A stretch of DNA of 64,000 nt from NCBI RefSeq assembly GCF_037977055.1, contig NZ_CP150274.1, positions 5,394,001 through 5,458,000 on the forward strand, given 5' to 3'. This document shows positions 25,363-34,017 of this stretch, one piece after another. Source of the DNA: Paenibacillus sp. FSL K6-1096. Lineage in GTDB: Bacteria; Bacillota; Bacilli; Paenibacillales; Paenibacillaceae. A program made the position numbers and the translations under genes. The notes beneath the pieces were generated by a model, which ran no database searches, was not told where the DNA came from, and worked only from the letters and a program-made list of their open reading frames with translations. Each line of letters starts with the position of its first letter. The stretch's first letter is position 1.

Positions 25363-26526
25363 ATGAGAAAATCATTCTATATATTCGCGTTAATCCTGGC
25401 AGCCCTCAATCTGCGGCCGCTCATTACCTCTGTAGCCTCCATGCTGGGCATCCTTCAATCCGAGCTGGGCATTAGCGCATGGACTGCCAGTCTGCTGACC
25501 ACCCTGCCCGTATTGTGCATGGGACTGTTTGCTCCAGCTGCTGCATGGCTAAGTCAGCGGCTGGGTCTGGAGCGGACGCTGTATATCTCCTTGCTTATCA
25601 TTACACTTGCAACTGCACTGCGTGGTATAGACCGCTCTGTTCCCCTACTGCTGGTTACGGCTCTGGCTGGAGGAATCGGGATCAGCTTCACCGGCCCCCT
25701 GTTATCCAGCTTCATCAAAAAATACTTCCCGGCCAGTCCCGGCATGGTCAGTATTTACTCGGTATCGATGACGGTCGGGGCAGCACTCGCTTCAGGCTTG
25801 ACCCTGAAGGTCTATACTCAAAGCCAGCATAACCTGCCGTTAGCTTTGTCCTGCTGGGCCCTTATAGGCGTTGCCGCTCTGCTCGTCTGGACCGCTTTTA
25901 TCCGCACAAAACAACCAGCTAGCGACGGAAGCAGACGACTGAGACTGCCGCTTCGCAGCAAAAAAGCGATTCAGTTCACCTTGTTCTTCGGCTTCATGGC
26001 CAGCATGTTCTATGCCTTGACGGCATGGATTTCACCTATTGCGCTAAGCTTCGGATACAGTCCGCAAGAGGCAGCAGTGATGCTCACTGTGTTCACGCTG
26101 ATCCAGATCCCTGTCTCCCTGCTCATTCCGGTTCTTGTCAGACGTGTAGGAAAGATCAAATGGCTGCTTATTGGATGCAGCATGCTGGAACTCATTGGTC
26201 TTGGATTCCTTCTGTTGCCTGTTCCCATGCTTCCAGCCGTTCTTTTGCTGGGCGCTGGTGCAGGCGGATTGTTCCCTCTGGGGCTGATGCTTCCTGTTAT
26301 GGAGACCCGCAACGCTGAAGAAGCCGGAACGTGGGCAGCCATGTCACAGATGGGAGGTTATACGATGGGGGCTTTTGGCCCGCTAATTATCGGCTGGATC
26401 TTTGATTTGAGCGGCCATTATAATGCTTCAATTATAGCCATGCTGGTCATCGTGCTGTTGATGATTGGCGTGCAGCTGTCCATGAACTTGGGCACACGGG
26501 CTACAAAAGAACCTGATAAGCTGTAA
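25363..26526 (+). CDS. CynX/NimT-type MFS transporter
   Basis: The 387-residue membrane protein has twelve expected helices. The N-terminal stretch ALILAALNLRPLITSVASML is the signature of the CynX/NimT (YycB-like) branch of the major facilitator superfamily, whose members have been tied to cyanate and 2-nitroimidazole export. A frame extends up to 25294, but AAGGAGGA lies before the ATG at 25363 and the family N-terminus starts there. It is transcribed away from the LysR gene that probably controls it. No cyanase or nitroreductase gene is adjacent, so the cargo is open. The stop is 5 bases from that of the convergent His/Gly-rich gene. Confidence 0.85.
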   Translation: MRKSFYIFALILAALNLRPLITSVASMLGILQSELGISAWTASLLTTLPVLCMGLFAPAAAWLSQRLGLERTLYISLLIITLATALRGIDRSVPLLLVTALAGGIGISFTGPLLSSFIKKYFPASPGMVSIYSVSMTVGAALASGLTLKVYTQSQHNLPLALSCWALIGVAALLVWTAFIRTKQPASDGSRRLRLPLRSKKAIQFTLFFGFMASMFYALTAWISPIALSFGYSPQEAAVMLTVFTLIQIPVSLLIPVLVRRVGKIKWLLIGCSMLELIGLGFLLLPVPMLPAVLLLGAGAGGLFPLGLMLPVMETRNAEEAGTWAAMSQMGGYTMGAFGPLIIGWIFDLSGHYNASIIAMLVIVLLMIGVQLSMNLGTRATKEPDKL

Positions 26527-26531
26527 TTCTG

Positions 26532-26903
26532 TCAGTCTCCGCCCCCGCCACCGGAATCACCACCGCCGGAGTCCCCGCCACCGCCGAAATCGCCGCCTCC
26601 ATGGCTGCTGCTGTCCCAGCTGCTGCCGCCATGGTGATGCCCGTGGTCATGTGAATGATTCCCGTGGTGACCATGATGATGGCTGGCCCCGCTGTGAGAG
26701 TCTGTGTTCCGCTGCTCGTCGCGCTGGCTGTTGCCGGTGAAGTTGGCCGCATCGGCTCCGGTACCTGTGATGAAATAATGATCTCCCGAGTGAGAGCGCG
26801 TTCTATTGCCGTAATTTTTGTACCGGGCATTACGATTGCTTCGATTAATCAATATCATTGCAACGATGATAACTGCTCCTGCGAATAGTAAGCTTCCCAT
26901 CAT
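26532..26903 (-). CDS. Small membrane protein with His/Gly/Asp-rich tail
   Basis: The 123-residue product begins with one membrane helix (about residues 3-19, LLFAGAVIIVAMILI) followed by basic residues, which suggests an N-out, C-in or signal-anchor topology. The last 50 residues consist of His clusters (SHHHGHHG, HDHGHHHGG) and then GGGGDSGGGD repeats. A tail of that kind could bind Zn, Ni or Cu. AGGAGAGG six bases before the ATG is a good ribosome binding site. The gene overlaps nothing and ends 5 bases from the CynX-type gene. The low-complexity tail makes family assignment difficult; I do not recognise one. Confidence 0.65.
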   Translation of the reverse strand: MMGSLLFAGAVIIVAMILINRSNRNARYKNYGNRTRSHSGDHYFITGTGADAANFTGNSQRDEQRNTDSHSGASHHHGHHGNHSHDHGHHHGGSSWDSSSHGGGDFGGGGDSGGGDSGGGGGD

Positions 26904-26970
26904 GCAGAACCTCTCCTTTAACCAGATGTAGGATTGCCCTCATAGCAGAATCATACCATAATTTTGGAAG

Positions 26971-28239
26971 CTAATTGGACTGCTGCCTGAATTGCACCGG
27001 CGTAAGACCTGTATATTTCTTGAATACCTTGGTAAAATAGCTCTGGTCGTTGAAATGCAGACGGGTAGCGATATCCGATAAGGTAACGCCGGGCAGCTCC
27101 ATCAGCCGTTTAGCTTCCTCGATCCGCTGCTGCTGGATGTAGTCGCTGATGGCGGTGCCGGTTTCTTTTTTGAACAGCTGGGACAGATAACTGGCACTGA
27201 GTCCGGTGAATTCAGCAAGTCTGCTGAGCGGAAGCTCCTCATACAGATGATTGAATATATAATTCCTGCACCGGTCGGAGATGCGGGAGTGCCTGGCGCT
27301 GCGGCTGCCTGCCACCTGATCCGCGAAGTCACAGAGTGCGGCCAGCATGGCACGGTCTACGGCCGGAATATCGCGCAGCTCCTCAATATGCTGGATATGC
27401 AGGTCACTGAGGGTATAGGCGATCTCCCAGAACAGTCCGCCTTCAATCGCGGCGCGGGTGGCCAGGGTGATGGAGGAGACGGCCAGATTTTTTTTGCTGC
27501 GCAGCTGGCTCTTGCGGGACAACCGTCCATAGCTCTGCTCGGCAAAAGAAGCATGGGTCCGCAGCAGCCCCGCCTTATCTCCGTACGTAATATGGCGGAA
27601 CAGCTCACGCTCCTGCATCGGGTCATGGTGCAGCCACGTATGCTCGCGGCGGTAGGACAGGTCCAGATCCGGGCTGGCGTCCGCCGAATGCAGCGGCTCC
27701 GCCGGTGTACCCTCAGCCAGCAGCAGCTCCGTCACGGACAACGCCTGCCCGGTCGCAAGCGTATAGAGCAGCAGCGCCGCATGATACCAGCGCATCCTGC
27801 TGATCACAGGCAGGCTGCCGTAATACGCCAGCCAGCTGGCCTGCTGCCCGGGCGGAATGCTGTGGTCGCGCAGCAGGCTGTCTGCGTTCTCACCGGTCAA
27901 CGGCATGTTCAGAACGGGGCCCAAGATGATGGTCCCGCCTGCATCGGGAAGCGGGAGAATAATGAAGTTCTCCAGGAGGCCGGTCGTGTGCAGACGGGGG
28001 AGCGCAGATGCGCCCGACCCGGCGTCATGTCCATCGCACCTGCTCTCTACGGCCAGCCCGATCACCTCAACGGGCAGGCCGCCTGTTCCCTGCACGGTAG
28101 GCCGGTCCACGGTAGAGGGTCCCAGGACAAGCCGGGGCATAGCCGCGTCATCGAGCCATAAGACCGGGGCCTCGTAAGCTTCGCAGATCAGCTTGCAGAT
28201 GTACTGTATACCTTCGTCGTTCCCCGTTAGCTTCGTCAT
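26971..28239 (-). CDS. AraC-family transcriptional regulator
   Basis: The 422-residue soluble regulator has its DNA-binding part at the C-terminus. LSRLAEFTGLSASYLSQLFK is the first helix-turn-helix, and IATRLHFNDQSYFTKVFKKYTGLTPVQFR is the second with the AraC signature. The first 300 residues form an effector domain I do not recognise. It lacks membrane helices, unlike the AraC-type protein of 12511-14778. The closest downstream genes on the other strand are a transposase remnant and a lipoprotein, and the GH3 gene is 1 kb away, so no target can be assigned with confidence. The ATG at 28239 is preceded by GAAGGGGACGG. Confidence 0.82.
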   Translation of the reverse strand: MTKLTGNDEGIQYICKLICEAYEAPVLWLDDAAMPRLVLGPSTVDRPTVQGTGGLPVEVIGLAVESRCDGHDAGSGASALPRLHTTGLLENFIILPLPDAGGTIILGPVLNMPLTGENADSLLRDHSIPPGQQASWLAYYGSLPVISRMRWYHAALLLYTLATGQALSVTELLLAEGTPAEPLHSADASPDLDLSYRREHTWLHHDPMQERELFRHITYGDKAGLLRTHASFAEQSYGRLSRKSQLRSKKNLAVSSITLATRAAIEGGLFWEIAYTLSDLHIQHIEELRDIPAVDRAMLAALCDFADQVAGSRSARHSRISDRCRNYIFNHLYEELPLSRLAEFTGLSASYLSQLFKKETGTAISDYIQQQRIEEAKRLMELPGVTLSDIATRLHFNDQSYFTKVFKKYTGLTPVQFRQQSN

Positions 28240-28340
28240 GAGCCGTCCCCTTCTTTAAAAATATGGCTTTGTTAAATCTTAATGTTGATATTTAATTAAT
28301 TGCGAACAAAGGAGCGAACAAATGACAGCGAAGATCAGAT

Positions 28341-28556
28341 ATGTGTCCTCGTCGCCCGAGACCGTCAGTAGACGGCCTACTCAGGTGTTCTTGGGCGTAT
28401 GCTTGGCGGGCATTCAGCTCCTATGCGAGTGCTAAAGGCTTAGCTCACTACCGATATCACATTCGTTTGAAGAAATGGATGGACCGCTTCAGTGGTGTAG
28501 CAACCAAATATTTGCAACATTGTTTGACTCGGTTCCGTTATATAACGTACTTTAAA
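28341..28556 (+). pseudogene. Transposase remnant, IS1595/ISXO2-like C-terminus
   Basis: A short frame encodes LAHYRYHIRLKKWMDRFSGV and then ATKYLQHCLTRFRYI (about 28440-28545). This resembles the WMxRFxGVxTKYLxNYLxW(F/Y)R ending of IS1595-type transposases as I remember it. The rest of the transposase and terminal repeats are missing, and no start signal is present. The remnant lies beside an AT-rich lipoprotein gene in the 348-bp gap 28240-28587, which otherwise contains only promoter-like sequence. Assignment is by motif resemblance only. Confidence 0.45.
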
Positions 28557-28564
28557 ACGTTATA
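28524..28564 (+). promoter_or_regulatory. Possible promoter and operator of the lipoprotein gene
   Basis: TTGACT (28524-28529) and TACTTT (28548-28553) are spaced 18 bp. The perfect 12-bp palindrome CGTTATATAACG (28536-28547) lies in the spacer, and its half CGTTATA is repeated at 28558-28564. Confidence 0.4.
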
Positions 28565-28587
28565 CACTGGGAGGAATGAGACTTTTG

Positions 28588-29103
28588 ATGAACAATATCA
28601 AATCGAGAATTTTATTTATATTATTTGGAGCATTATTATTAGCTGGTTGTAGTGGGAATGCGGTTAACTTACAAGACGGGGATACGTATGTAACCAAAGA
28701 AATGAATGAAGTCATTTCTGATTACATTATTCAAATGTCTTCATCCTCACATCATAAAACAGAAAAGCAATTTGAAATCCACAAAGTGTATGGCATAAAT
28801 GAATCGGACGGGGTAATAACCGTCTATATGTGGTCTTATTATGGTGGCTTTAATAAATCGACTGGAACAGAATTTCAAGAGGGGCATTCACTTCCTGCCG
28901 TAATTCAGTTAAGTAAAAATGGAGAGAAGTTTTCTGTTACTGAATACATACAACCTCAAGACGGTGATATGTATCAGTCTTCTCTGAAAAAAATGTTTCC
29001 CAAAAAATATTTGAAATTGGTTCAACAAGATACTGCGAATACAAAGAATTTACAACAAGAAATGGTTGAAAGAGTAACCCGATGGTTAGCAAAACCAGAA
29101 TAG
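28588..29103 (+). CDS. Hypothetical lipoprotein
   Basis: The product of about 171 residues has a lipoprotein signal peptide (ILFILFGALLLAGCSG) with the lipidated Cys in LAGC near residue 21. It would be anchored on the outside of the membrane. The mature part is polar and mixed alpha/beta, and no family is recognised. Base composition is clearly AT-richer than in neighbouring genes, and a transposase remnant lies just upstream, so recent acquisition is likely. GGGAGG lies at 28569-28574. In-frame starts are ATG 28576 (too close), TTG 28585 and ATG 28588; the last is listed, and TTG 28585 is equally possible. A clean terminator follows. Confidence 0.75.
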   Translation: MNNIKSRILFILFGALLLAGCSGNAVNLQDGDTYVTKEMNEVISDYIIQMSSSSHHKTEKQFEIHKVYGINESDGVITVYMWSYYGGFNKSTGTEFQEGHSLPAVIQLSKNGEKFSVTEYIQPQDGDMYQSSLKKMFPKKYLKLVQQDTANTKNLQQEMVERVTRWLAKPE

Positions 29104-29120
29104 GTAAGGATTAATGGTCC

Positions 29121-29148
29121 AGAACCGCCGTTCAGGCGGTTCTCTTTT
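29121..29148 (+). terminator. Terminator after the lipoprotein gene
   Basis: AGAACCGCC and GGCGGTTCT form a 9-bp stem with a 5-nt loop, followed by CTTTT. Confidence 0.82.
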
Positions 29149-29178
29149 GGTCATAAATCAACATTGAAATGTAACAGA

Positions 29179-29222
29179 GCCGAAACGGTACCGTCCTTTA
29201 AAAATGACGGCAAAGCCTTTCC
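29179..29222. repeat. Dispersed hairpin element, copy 2
   Basis: GCCGAAACGGTACCGTCC, a short A/T loop and GACGGCAAAGCCTTTCC repeat the nested-stem layout seen at 2131-2199 with some decay. It lies 106 bp upstream of the GH3 gene. The rest of the 224-bp gap shows no clear promoter. Confidence 0.65.
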
Positions 29223-29327
29223 ACTTATCTACTTAGAGTACCAAAGATCGTATTATAATACCATAATTGGCCGCGCGTGTCGTATAGAATGAAGACAAGA
29301 AAACGCATTCTTTAGGAGGACTGCAAG

Positions 29328-31607
29328 ATGGCTAAGGACATAACGGAGATTCGTAACCTGATTTCACAGATGACATTGGAAGAGAAGGCCGGGCTCTGCT
29401 CGGGACTTGATTTCTGGAACACCAAGGGTATTGAACGTCTGGGCATTCCCTCAGTGATGGTCACCGACGGTCCCCACGGGCTCCGCAAGCAGCAGGGCAG
29501 CGCAGACCATCTTGGCCTGAACGACAGTGTACCGGCAACCTGCTTCCCGTCAGCGGCCGGACTGGCCTCCTCGTGGGACCGCGACCTGATCTACCGGGTG
29601 GGCGAGGCGCTGGGAACGGAATGCCAGGTGGAGAATGTCGCCGTTCTGCTCGGGCCGGGCAATAATATCAAGCGCTCCCCGCTGAATGGCCGGAATTTTG
29701 AATATTTCTCGGAGGACCCGTTCCTGGCCTCGGAGATGGCTGCAAGCCATGTGAAGGGTGTGCAGAGCCAGGGCGTGGGGACGTCGCTGAAGCATTTTGC
29801 CGCCAATAACCAGGAGCACCGCCGCATGTCGGTGGATGCGGTTATCGATGAACGGACGCTCTGCGAGATCTATCTCGCCAGCTTCGAGGGCACCGTGAAG
29901 CAGAGCCAGCCCTGGAGTGTAATGAGCTCTTATAACCAGGTGAACGGGGAGTATGCCTCCGAGAGCCACCGGCTGATGACCCGGATACTGCGCGATGAAT
30001 GGGGATTCGAAGGGTTCGTCATGTCCGACTGGGGAGCGGTCAATGAGCGCGTGGAGGCGCTGAAGGCCGGACTTGAGCTGGAGATGCCGTCCAGCGGCGG
30101 AATCGGCGACGCCAAGATTGTGGACGCGGTGAACAGCGGCGAGCTGCCGGTGGAGACATTGGATCTGGCGGTGGAGCGGATGCTGAGCTTCATCTTCAAA
30201 AGCGTAGAAAACCGCAATCCGCAAGCGGTCTTCGATGTAGAGAAGCATCATCAGCTTGCACGCGAGGTGGCCCGGGAGAGCATGGTGCTGCTGAAGAATG
30301 AAGACGGCATTCTGCCTCTGGCGGGGAGCGGCCGGATTGCCGTCATCGGCGAATTCGCCCGGAAGCCGCGTTACCAGGGCGGCGGCAGCTCGCATGTGAA
30401 TCCGAGCCGGATGGATGATGCGTTCGAGGAACTGCAAGCCGTTGCCGGGACTTCGGCCAGCTTCACGTATGCCCGGGGGTATGAGCTGGAGAACGATGAT
30501 ACAAGCGCTGATCTGCTGCGCGAAGCCTGTGATACGGCAGCTAAGGCAGATGCAGCCGTGCTGTTCCTTGGCCTGCCTGACCGCTACGAATCGGAGGGCT
30601 ATGACCGCAGCCATCTGCAGCTTCCGGCCAGCCATCAGGCGCTGCTTGAAGCCGTGGCTGCTGTGCAGAGCGAAATTATCGTGGTGCTGAGCAACGGCTC
30701 GCCGGTGGAGATGCCTTGGCTTCCTCAGGCGAAGGCTGTACTGGAAGGGTATCTGGGCGGCCAGGCCTTCGGCGGCGCAGTTGCCGATCTGCTCTTCGGC
30801 GAGGTCAGTCCCAGCGGCAAGCTGGCGGAGACCTTCCCGATGAAGCTGAGCGACAATCCGTCATTCCTGAACTTCCCGGGTGAGGGCGATACGGTGGAGT
30901 ATAAGGAAGGCTTGTTCGTAGGCTACCGCTATTATGACAAAAAAGAAATCGAGCCGCTCTTCCCGTTCGGCTTCGGCCTCAGCTACACGCAGTTCGAATA
31001 CAGCAGCCTGCTGCTCGACCAGACGCGGATTCAGGATACGGACACTGTGCAGGTATCGGTTACCGTCAAGAATACCGGCAGCAGAGCCGGCAAGGAGGTC
31101 GTGCAGCTCTATGTCAGCGATGTGGAGAGCAGTGTGATCCGTCCGCTGCAGGAGCTGAAGGGCTTCGCCAAGATTGAACTGCAGCCGGGAGAAGAACGCG
31201 TCGTCACCTTCACGCTGGATAAGCGCTCGTTCGCTTATTATAATGTGCAGCTGGGCGACTGGCATGTGGAGAGCGGCCAGTTCCAGATTGCCGTAGGCTC
31301 GTCCTCCCGCGATATCCGTCTCAGCGCAGAGCTTGAAGTAGAGTCGACCGTCAAGGTGCAGGGCCGGTTCCACCGCAACACTACCGTCGGCGATCTGCTG
31401 GCGAATCCGCTGACCGAGGAGAAGGCGAAGAGCTTCAGCAGTGTGTTCGGGCTGGACGATGCGCTGGGTGACAATCCCGAGATGCTGCTGGCCATGATGA
31501 AATACATGCCGCTGCGGGCGATGATTGGCTTCGGCCAGGGCAAGTATACTGAAGCAGATCTGGCAGCGGATCTGCAGGAGCTGAACAGGCTGGCCGGGCA
31601 GGAGTAG
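29328..31607 (+). CDS. Glycoside hydrolase family 3, beta-glucosidase-like
   Basis: The 759-residue enzyme should release sugars from the non-reducing end of beta-glycosides with retention. The family 3 N-terminal barrel holds TDGPHGLR and the nucleophile Asp234 in [19 protein letters not shown] is the substrate-binding region. The second alpha/beta domain includes the conserved [10 protein letters not shown] loop (about 351-360). A fibronectin-III-like domain follows at about 575-650 ([21 protein letters not shown]). An extra C-terminal stretch of about 90 residues is unassigned. No signal peptide is present, so it acts on imported sugars. AGGAGGA precedes the ATG. It is a single-gene unit. 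Beta-xylosidase activity cannot be excluded. Confidence 0.88.
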   Translation: MAKDITEIRNLISQMTLEEKAGLCSGLDFWNTKGIERLGIPSVMVTDGPHGLRKQQGSADHLGLNDSVPATCFPSAAGLASSWDRDLIYRVGEALGTECQVENVAVLLGPGNNIKRSPLNGRNFEYFSEDPFLASEMAASHVKGVQSQGVGTSLKHFAANNQEHRRMSVDAVIDERTLCEIYLASFEGTVKQSQPWSVMSSYNQVNGEYASESHRLMTRILRDEWGFEGFVMSDWGAVNERVEALKAGLELEMPSSGGIGDAKIVDAVNSGELPVETLDLAVERMLSFIFKSVENRNPQAVFDVEKHHQLAREVARESMVLLKNEDGILPLAGSGRIAVIGEFARKPRYQGGGSSHVNPSRMDDAFEELQAVAGTSASFTYARGYELENDDTSADLLREACDTAAKADAAVLFLGLPDRYESEGYDRSHLQLPASHQALLEAVAAVQSEIIVVLSNGSPVEMPWLPQAKAVLEGYLGGQAFGGAVADLLFGEVSPSGKLAETFPMKLSDNPSFLNFPGEGDTVEYKEGLFVGYRYYDKKEIEPLFPFGFGLSYTQFEYSSLLLDQTRIQDTDTVQVSVTVKNTGSRAGKEVVQLYVSDVESSVIRPLQELKGFAKIELQPGEERVVTFTLDKRSFAYYNVQLGDWHVESGQFQIAVGSSSRDIRLSAELEVESTVKVQGRFHRNTTVGDLLANPLTEEKAKSFSSVFGLDDALGDNPEMLLAMMKYMPLRAMIGFGQGKYTEADLAADLQELNRLAGQE

Positions 31608-31681
31608 AACAGATCAGCCAAGCGGTATGGCAGCAGTATCCGGCTTCTGCTTCCGGTGCTCCGGCGGATTCAGGGTTGCTT

Positions 31682-31709
31682 TTGGCAGCGTAATTTGCTA
31701 ACATACGAT
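31682..31709 (+). promoter_or_regulatory. Candidate promoter of the guanidine-responsive unit
   Basis: TTGGCA (31682-31687) and TACGAT (31704-31709) are separated by 16 bp and lie just ahead of the riboswitch aptamer. Confidence 0.45.
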
Positions 31710-31732
31710 GTAATTTCATAAGCAGTTCATAG

Positions 31733-31876
31733 TTTTCTAGGGTTCCGCAGCAGGTACACACCGCTGGCCTGGTCCGAGAGAGAACACACGGATGAAGCTA
31801 ATCTGTGTAACACGGAGGGACAAAAGCCCGGGAGGTATCGTCATCACGACGGTAACCTTCCGGGCTTCATTTTTTA
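31733..31876 (+). ncRNA. Guanidine-I riboswitch (ykkC class) with terminator
   Basis: The aptamer hallmarks CTAGGGTTCCGC (31737-31748), CTGGTCCGAGAG (31769-31780), ACACACGG and GGGACAAAAGCCCGGGAG appear in the correct order. The expression platform is a hairpin made by AAGCCCGG (31824-31831) and CCGGGCTT (31860-31867) with a T-rich tail. Pairing of the aptamer 3' part with ligand bound would prevent this terminator. Free guanidine is therefore expected to switch on the two SMR genes that follow. Confidence 0.88.
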
Positions 31877-31896
31877 TCAGATGAAGGGAGAACGGG

Positions 31897-32280
31897 ATGA
31901 ACAGGAATAGAATGACAACCGGCAGCACGGATACTAAAGAATGGCTGATGATCTTTGGCGCGGCCTGCTTCGAGGTCATCTGGGTCGTCGGGCTGAAGCA
32001 TGCTGCGGCTCCCTGGGAATGGGCAGTTACGGCAATAGCGATACTGATCAGCTTCTACGCCCTGATCCGGGCCAGCAGCCGACTGCCGGTCGGCACAGTC
32101 TACGCCGTGTTCGTGGGACTTGGAACGGCAGGTACGGTCCTGTCCGGCGCTCTTCTGTTCGGGGAGCCGCTGCATCCGCTGAAGCTGCTGCTGATTATCC
32201 TGCTGCTGGTTGGGGTCATCGGCCTGAAGCTGGTGACTCCGGCCCAGGCTGCAACGGAGCAAGCAAAGGAGCTGAACTGA
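31897..32280 (+). CDS. ykkC: Paired SMR efflux subunit, YkkC-like
   Basis: The 127-residue small multidrug resistance protein has four expected membrane helices. The charged family residue Glu lies in [14 protein letters not shown], in helix 1. The longer N- and C-terminal ends are as in YkkC, the larger partner of a YkkCD heterodimer. With its partner it exports guanidinium or related cations by proton antiport. It lies behind a guanidine-I riboswitch, which points to guanidinium as substrate. GAAGGGAG six bases before the ATG sets the start. The next gene begins after one base, so synthesis of the two subunits is coupled. Confidence 0.85.
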   Translation: MNRNRMTTGSTDTKEWLMIFGAACFEVIWVVGLKHAAAPWEWAVTAIAILISFYALIRASSRLPVGTVYAVFVGLGTAGTVLSGALLFGEPLHPLKLLLIILLLVGVIGLKLVTPAQAATEQAKELN

Positions 32281-32281
32281 T

Positions 32282-32596
32282 ATGGCATGGGTGATGCTGA
32301 TTGCTGCCGGTATATGTGAAATGTTCGGGGTCGCAATGATCGGCAGGCTGCACAAGCACCGCAACTGGCAGTCTGTGTGTCTGCTCCTGCTGGGCTTCGG
32401 CGCAAGCTTCCTGCTGCTGTCGCTGGCGATGGAGACCCTGCCGATGGGAATCGCCTATGCGATCTGGACCGGAATCGGCGCGTCCGGGGGCGCAGTCCTG
32501 GGAATGCTCTTCTATGGGGAAGCCCGCGATCCGCGGCGCATCTTCTGCATCGTGCTGATTCTCGGCGCGGTTGCCGGATTGAAGCTAATCGGCTGA
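32282..32596 (+). CDS. ykkD: Paired SMR efflux subunit, YkkD-like
   Basis: The 104-residue SMR protein has four helices and the Glu of helix 1 in AAGICEMFGVAMIG. The SMR pattern METLPMGIAYAIWTGIGASGGAVLG is present in helix 3. It is the shorter partner to the YkkC-like subunit encoded one base upstream; AAGGAG within the end of that gene serves as its ribosome binding site. The two should form an asymmetric dimer. Substrate is probably guanidinium, given the riboswitch; broader quaternary-ammonium export is possible. Confidence 0.85.
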   Translation: MAWVMLIAAGICEMFGVAMIGRLHKHRNWQSVCLLLLGFGASFLLLSLAMETLPMGIAYAIWTGIGASGGAVLGMLFYGEARDPRRIFCIVLILGAVAGLKLIG

Positions 32597-32712
32597 TTGG
32601 CTGTTCCCGGCGGAAACGTTACCGAGTTAGACACTTAACGGATGTTTTGCTACCATGAATATGGTAAGTATAGTAAGTAAGAACATTATTCTTATAAGGA
32701 GACTTATCACAT

Positions 32713-33576
32713 ATGAGCAGATCTGTATCGGAGACGGTCCGCCTGAAGGACGGAACAGAGCTGCCCCGGCTGGGGCAGGGAACCTGGCAGATGGGCGAGC
32801 AGCCGTCCAAGCGGGCGGAAGAGCTAGCTGCATTGCGCCGGGGTGTGGAGCTGGGAATGAATCTGATTGATACGGCTGAGATGTACGGGGAAGGCCGCTC
32901 CGAGGAGCTGGTCGGCGAAGCGCTGCGGGGCATCCGGGACGAGGTCTTCCTGGTCTCCAAGGTGTATCCGCACAACGCGGGTGGCGGGAAGCTGGTCAGC
33001 AGCTGCGAGGCAAGCCTGAAGCGGCTGGGCACAGATCATCTCGACCTGTATCTTCTGCACTGGCGGGGAAGCATTCCGCTGCAGGAGACGGTGGAAGGGA
33101 TGGAAGCGCTGGTGGCCTCGGGCAAAATCCTCCGCTGGGGCGTATCCAACCTCGATACCGCGGACATGCAGGAGCTGCTCAGTATTCCGGGCGGTGACCA
33201 TTGCGCCGTGAATCAGGTGCTCTATCATCTCGGCTCCAGAGGCATTGAGCATGATCTCTTGCCGTGGCTGAGAGGCCATCAGATTCCGGTTATGGCCTAT
33301 TCTCCGCTGGCGCAGGCCGGAAGCCTCCGCAAAGGGCTGACGGACAATGAAGCCGTGCAGCAGATTGCCCGCAGCCATGGGGCGTCGCCGCTGCAGGTGC
33401 TGCTGGCCTGGAGCATCCGCGATGCCGATGTCCTGGCGATTCCCAAGGCCGGCTCTCCTGCCCACGTGGAGGAGAATGCGGCCGCCGGAAGGCTGGTGCT
33501 GACGGAGGATGAGCTGTGGCAGCTGGACGATGCTTTTCCGCATCCGTCATGGAAGGTTCCGCTTGATATGATTTGA
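32713..33576 (+). CDS. Aldo/keto reductase
   Basis: The 287-residue NADPH-dependent oxidoreductase has the AKR tetrad in view: Asp and Tyr in LIDTAEMYGEGRSEE (residues 51-65), Lys in LVSKVYP and His in LYLLHWRG. The C-terminal coenzyme loop contains IPKAGSPAHVEENAA. AAGGAGA lies before the ATG at 32713. It is alone between the SMR pair and a terminator. Family members reduce small aldehydes and ketones such as methylglyoxal; the real substrate is unknown. Confidence 0.87.
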   Translation: MSRSVSETVRLKDGTELPRLGQGTWQMGEQPSKRAEELAALRRGVELGMNLIDTAEMYGEGRSEELVGEALRGIRDEVFLVSKVYPHNAGGGKLVSSCEASLKRLGTDHLDLYLLHWRGSIPLQETVEGMEALVASGKILRWGVSNLDTADMQELLSIPGGDHCAVNQVLYHLGSRGIEHDLLPWLRGHQIPVMAYSPLAQAGSLRKGLTDNEAVQQIARSHGASPLQVLLAWSIRDADVLAIPKAGSPAHVEENAAAGRLVLTEDELWQLDDAFPHPSWKVPLDMI

Positions 33577-33590
33577 ATATGATGCAGTAT

Positions 33591-33631
33591 GGCAAAAAGG
33601 CTGTCTCCGCTCTGGAGGCGGCCTTTTTGCC
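33591..33631. terminator. Terminator after the aldo/keto reductase gene
   Basis: GGCAAAAAGGC (33591-33601) pairs with GCCTTTTTGCC (33621-33631). The A-run and T-run make it usable from both sides. Confidence 0.85.
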
Positions 33632-33661
33632 ATGCAGGAGCCTATGCTATGAGGCTGCTAA

Positions 33662-33853
33662 GGTGGCGAGCCGAATGTATGCGAAAAACCGAATACAATG
33701 TGCTAGTTGAGGTAGCGTGAGCCAAATGTATGCGAAAAATCGAATACAATATGCTAGTTGAAGGTGCGCGAGCCGAATGTATGCGAAAAACCGAATACAA
33801 TGTGCTAGTTGAAGGTGCGTGAGCCGAATGTATGCGAAAAACCGAATACAATT
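33662..33853. repeat. Tandem array, 51-bp period, 4 copies (core family 1)
   Basis: The core TGTATGCGAAAAACC plus GAATACA starts at 33676, 33727, 33778 and 33829, exactly 51 bp apart. The spacer (ATGTGCTAGTTGAAGG and GCGTGAGCC) is conserved within this array but differs from the spacer of the array at 5470-6050. Here the core dyad is better: TGTAT-x-CG pairs with CG-x-ATACA around A-rich loop bases. The array begins 45 bp after a terminator and precedes the mannitol operon by 330 bp. Confidence 0.93.
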
Positions 33854-34017
33854 TTCTGGCGTAAAATGTTTGGGTCCGATACAGCATCCATCCGCAGGTT
33901 GATTCTGTTCCTGACAGGCTTCCTAAGACTTAGATGATAATATACGTGAATTTGTGCATCCTATAGAGAAGCTTTTAGGCCGATGGGAGCAAGGCGGATA
34001 ACGGACTTAAGCCCCTT

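Noticed and set aside
33642-33887. Coding frame across the second array on the minus strand
   Set aside because: It is the same artefact of a 51-bp period; it reads as repeated CVFRIHSA-like units and has no start signal.
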